The position numbers and the translations under genes are program-made. Positions 47,177 to 48,446 of a stretch of DNA of 48,446 nt are shown piece after piece. The stretch is taken from positions 1-48,446 of the forward strand of contig DAISIR010000021.1 of assembly GCA_036821905.1 (NCBI GenBank). The letters are read 5' to 3'. The DNA comes from Brooklawnia sp937867175. Lineage in GTDB: Bacteria > Actinomycetota > Actinomycetes > Propionibacteriales > Propionibacteriaceae. Numbering within the stretch: the first letter of the stretch is position 1; each line of letters begins with the position of its first letter. The notes under the pieces are model-generated. The model had not been told where the DNA came from. It made no database searches and saw only the letters and a list, made by a program, of their open reading frames with translations.

Positions 47177-48330
47177 CCGATTTCGCCGCGCGTGTGGACG
47201 CGTTGACCATTGATGACCTGCGGAGCGCGGGCAGCCTGAAGTGGACCGCCTACCCGGACGCCATCGGCGCCTGGGTGGCCGAGATGGACTTCGGGCTGGC
47301 GCCCGCGGTGGCGGCCGCGCTGGACGAGATCGTCGCCCGTCGCCAGACCGGCTACGCCCCGTTGCGGCTGCGCACCGAGATCAAGACCGCCACCGCCGAG
47401 TTCGTGGCGTCCCGCTACGGCTGGCAGTTGGACGCCCAGCGGGTGCATTGGCTGCCGGACGTGCTGACCAGCCTGGCGATCGTGATGACGCACTGGCTGC
47501 CGGCGCACTCGTCGATCATCATGGCGACCCCGTGCTACATGCCCTTTGTCGAGATGCCCGGCGCGTTCGGTCACCGGCTTGTCCAGCTGCCGATGGCGGC
47601 GACCGAGACCGACTGGCAGTTCGATCTGGAAGGTCTCGACCGGGAGTTCGCGGCCGGCGCGAAGCTGCTCGTGCTGTGCAACCCGCACAATCCGATCGGC
47701 AAGGTCTACACCCGACCCGAGCTGGAGCAGATCTGCGCGGTCGTCGAACGCCACGGCGGGATGGTCTTCAGCGACGAGATCCACGCCCCGCTCACCTTCC
47801 CCGGCGTGCGGCACGTGCCGTACGCGACCATCAACGAGGTGGCGGCCGCCCACACGGTGACTGCGATGTCGGCCTCGAAGTCGTTCAACCTGGCCGGGCT
47901 GAAGTGCGCCCAGATGATCTTGACCAATGATGCGTTGCAGGACTTCTGGACCGGTCAGGGGCACGGCCTGCCCTACGAGTCGACGCCGATCGGGATGGCC
48001 ACCAACATCGCCGCCTACCGGGAAGGGGGCGAGTGGCTCGCTGAGGTCTTGGATTACCTGGCGGGCAATCGCCGGCTGGTCACCGAACTGGTGGGTGAAC
48101 TGATGCCGCAGGTACGGATGATCGAGCCCGACGCCACCTTCTTGGCGCTGCTCGATTGCCGTGAACTCGGCTTGGACGACCCGCGACAGCACTTCTTGCG
48201 GGCCGGTGTGGCGTTGACCGACGGCGCCGAGTGTGGGGACGCCGGACGTGGTCACGTCCGGCTGAACTTCGCGCTGCCAAGGCCGATCCTGCGGCGAGCC
48301 GTCGAGGCGATGGCCGGATCGCTGCGCTGA
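47173..48330 (+). CDS. PLP-dependent aminotransferase, MalY/PatB-like (putative cystathionine beta-lyase)
   Basis: A 385-residue fold-type I PLP enzyme. WTAYPDAIGAWVAEMDFGLAP is the MalY/PatB N-terminal hallmark. Further motifs are GYAPL, LCNPHNPIGKVYTRPEL, SDEIHAPL and the PLP lysine Lys236 in SASKSFNLAGLK. Relatives cleave cystathionine or cysteine C-S bonds to form homocysteine or sulfide, or act as transaminases. GTG 47173 overlaps the previous stop; the longer open frame upstream is shared with the methyltransferase gene and not used. With the metQNI importer it hints at sulfur-amino-acid metabolism, though 35 kb apart. Confidence 0.88.
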   Translation: MTDFAARVDALTIDDLRSAGSLKWTAYPDAIGAWVAEMDFGLAPAVAAALDEIVARRQTGYAPLRLRTEIKTATAEFVASRYGWQLDAQRVHWLPDVLTSLAIVMTHWLPAHSSIIMATPCYMPFVEMPGAFGHRLVQLPMAATETDWQFDLEGLDREFAAGAKLLVLCNPHNPIGKVYTRPELEQICAVVERHGGMVFSDEIHAPLTFPGVRHVPYATINEVAAAHTVTAMSASKSFNLAGLKCAQMILTNDALQDFWTGQGHGLPYESTPIGMATNIAAYREGGEWLAEVLDYLAGNRRLVTELVGELMPQVRMIEPDATFLALLDCRELGLDDPRQHFLRAGVALTDGAECGDAGRGHVRLNFALPRPILRRAVEAMAGSLR

Positions 48331-48409
48331 TCGCAGGCGCGTCCGGCCGGGTCGCGGACCGTCTGACGGTGGCGGGCTCTACGATCGGCTTGCGGGCCGA
48401 TGCTGGTGC

Positions 48410-48446
48410 GTGGCTGGGTGGCTTGTGGCTGGGTAGTTTGTGGCCG
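48410..48446 (+). repeat. 15-bp tandem repeat at the window end
   Basis: GTGGCTGGGTGGCTT (48410-48424) is followed by GTGGCTGGGTAGTTT (48425-48439) and the start of a third copy (GTGGC). The array may continue beyond the window. Between 48331 and 48409 I see no gene. Confidence 0.4.

Overview
The window is GC-rich bacterial DNA, with most third codon positions G or C and many GTG/TTG starts, and is almost fully coding. Gene content points to an actinobacterium: dnaK-grpE-dnaJ-hspR and clpB each preceded by an HspR-type HAIR operator, a PadR gene overlapping an actinobacterial-type ino1, a bifunctional-type dcd, an FHA protein, a class-E-sortase-like protein and a PhoP-like two-component system. 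The pairing of pyruvate phosphate dikinase with its regulatory protein fits Propionibacteriales, but that assignment is an inference. I recognised no rRNA, tRNA, CRISPR array, transposase or phage gene.

Layout. 1-5.2 kb: a truncated RsmC-like methyltransferase, an unlisted 43-codon ORF, the PPDK regulatory protein and ppdK, closed by a 19-bp-stem terminator. 5.2-9.3 kb: a HAD-GH3 glycosidase operon (minus) behind an 8-bp-arm palindrome, then a DUF559/AbiEi-type nuclease-fold gene bracketed by non-coding 52-bp direct repeats. 9.3-12 kb: a metQNI methionine importer preceded by a leaderless-looking Met/Cys-rich leader peptide and possible attenuator structures. 12-17.7 kb: FHA protein, dcd, a serine hydrolase, a LacI regulator with a translationally coupled 41-codon upstream ORF, and an SDR. 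17.7-24.8 kb (minus): PhoP-like response regulator and histidine kinase with heptamer boxes upstream, DoxX, aldo/keto reductase, a membrane alpha/beta-hydrolase and a GPH-type sugar symporter. 25-27.6 kb: an atypical glutamine synthetase and a D-2-hydroxyacid dehydrogenase.

27.7-39.1 kb holds the heat-shock genes (dnaK operon and, separately, clpB). Between them lie an NRDE/TANGO2 protein, coaBC, padR-ino1 with a 23-bp palindromic operator, and a small membrane protein. 39.1-48.4 kb: a beta-hydroxyacid dehydrogenase, a spermidine-synthase-fold protein, a polar amino acid ABC importer, an S10 carboxypeptidase followed by a sortase-like protein lacking the catalytic His and Cys, and the chain pyrE-trmH-like-malY/patB-like.

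Most striking: the Met/Cys leader upstream of metQNI, the 52-bp repeats around the nuclease-fold gene, the inactive-looking sortase, two short ORFs with strong Shine-Dalgarno sequences, and a recurring TANNNT promoter placed 6-8 nt before start codons, which suggests many leaderless mRNAs.
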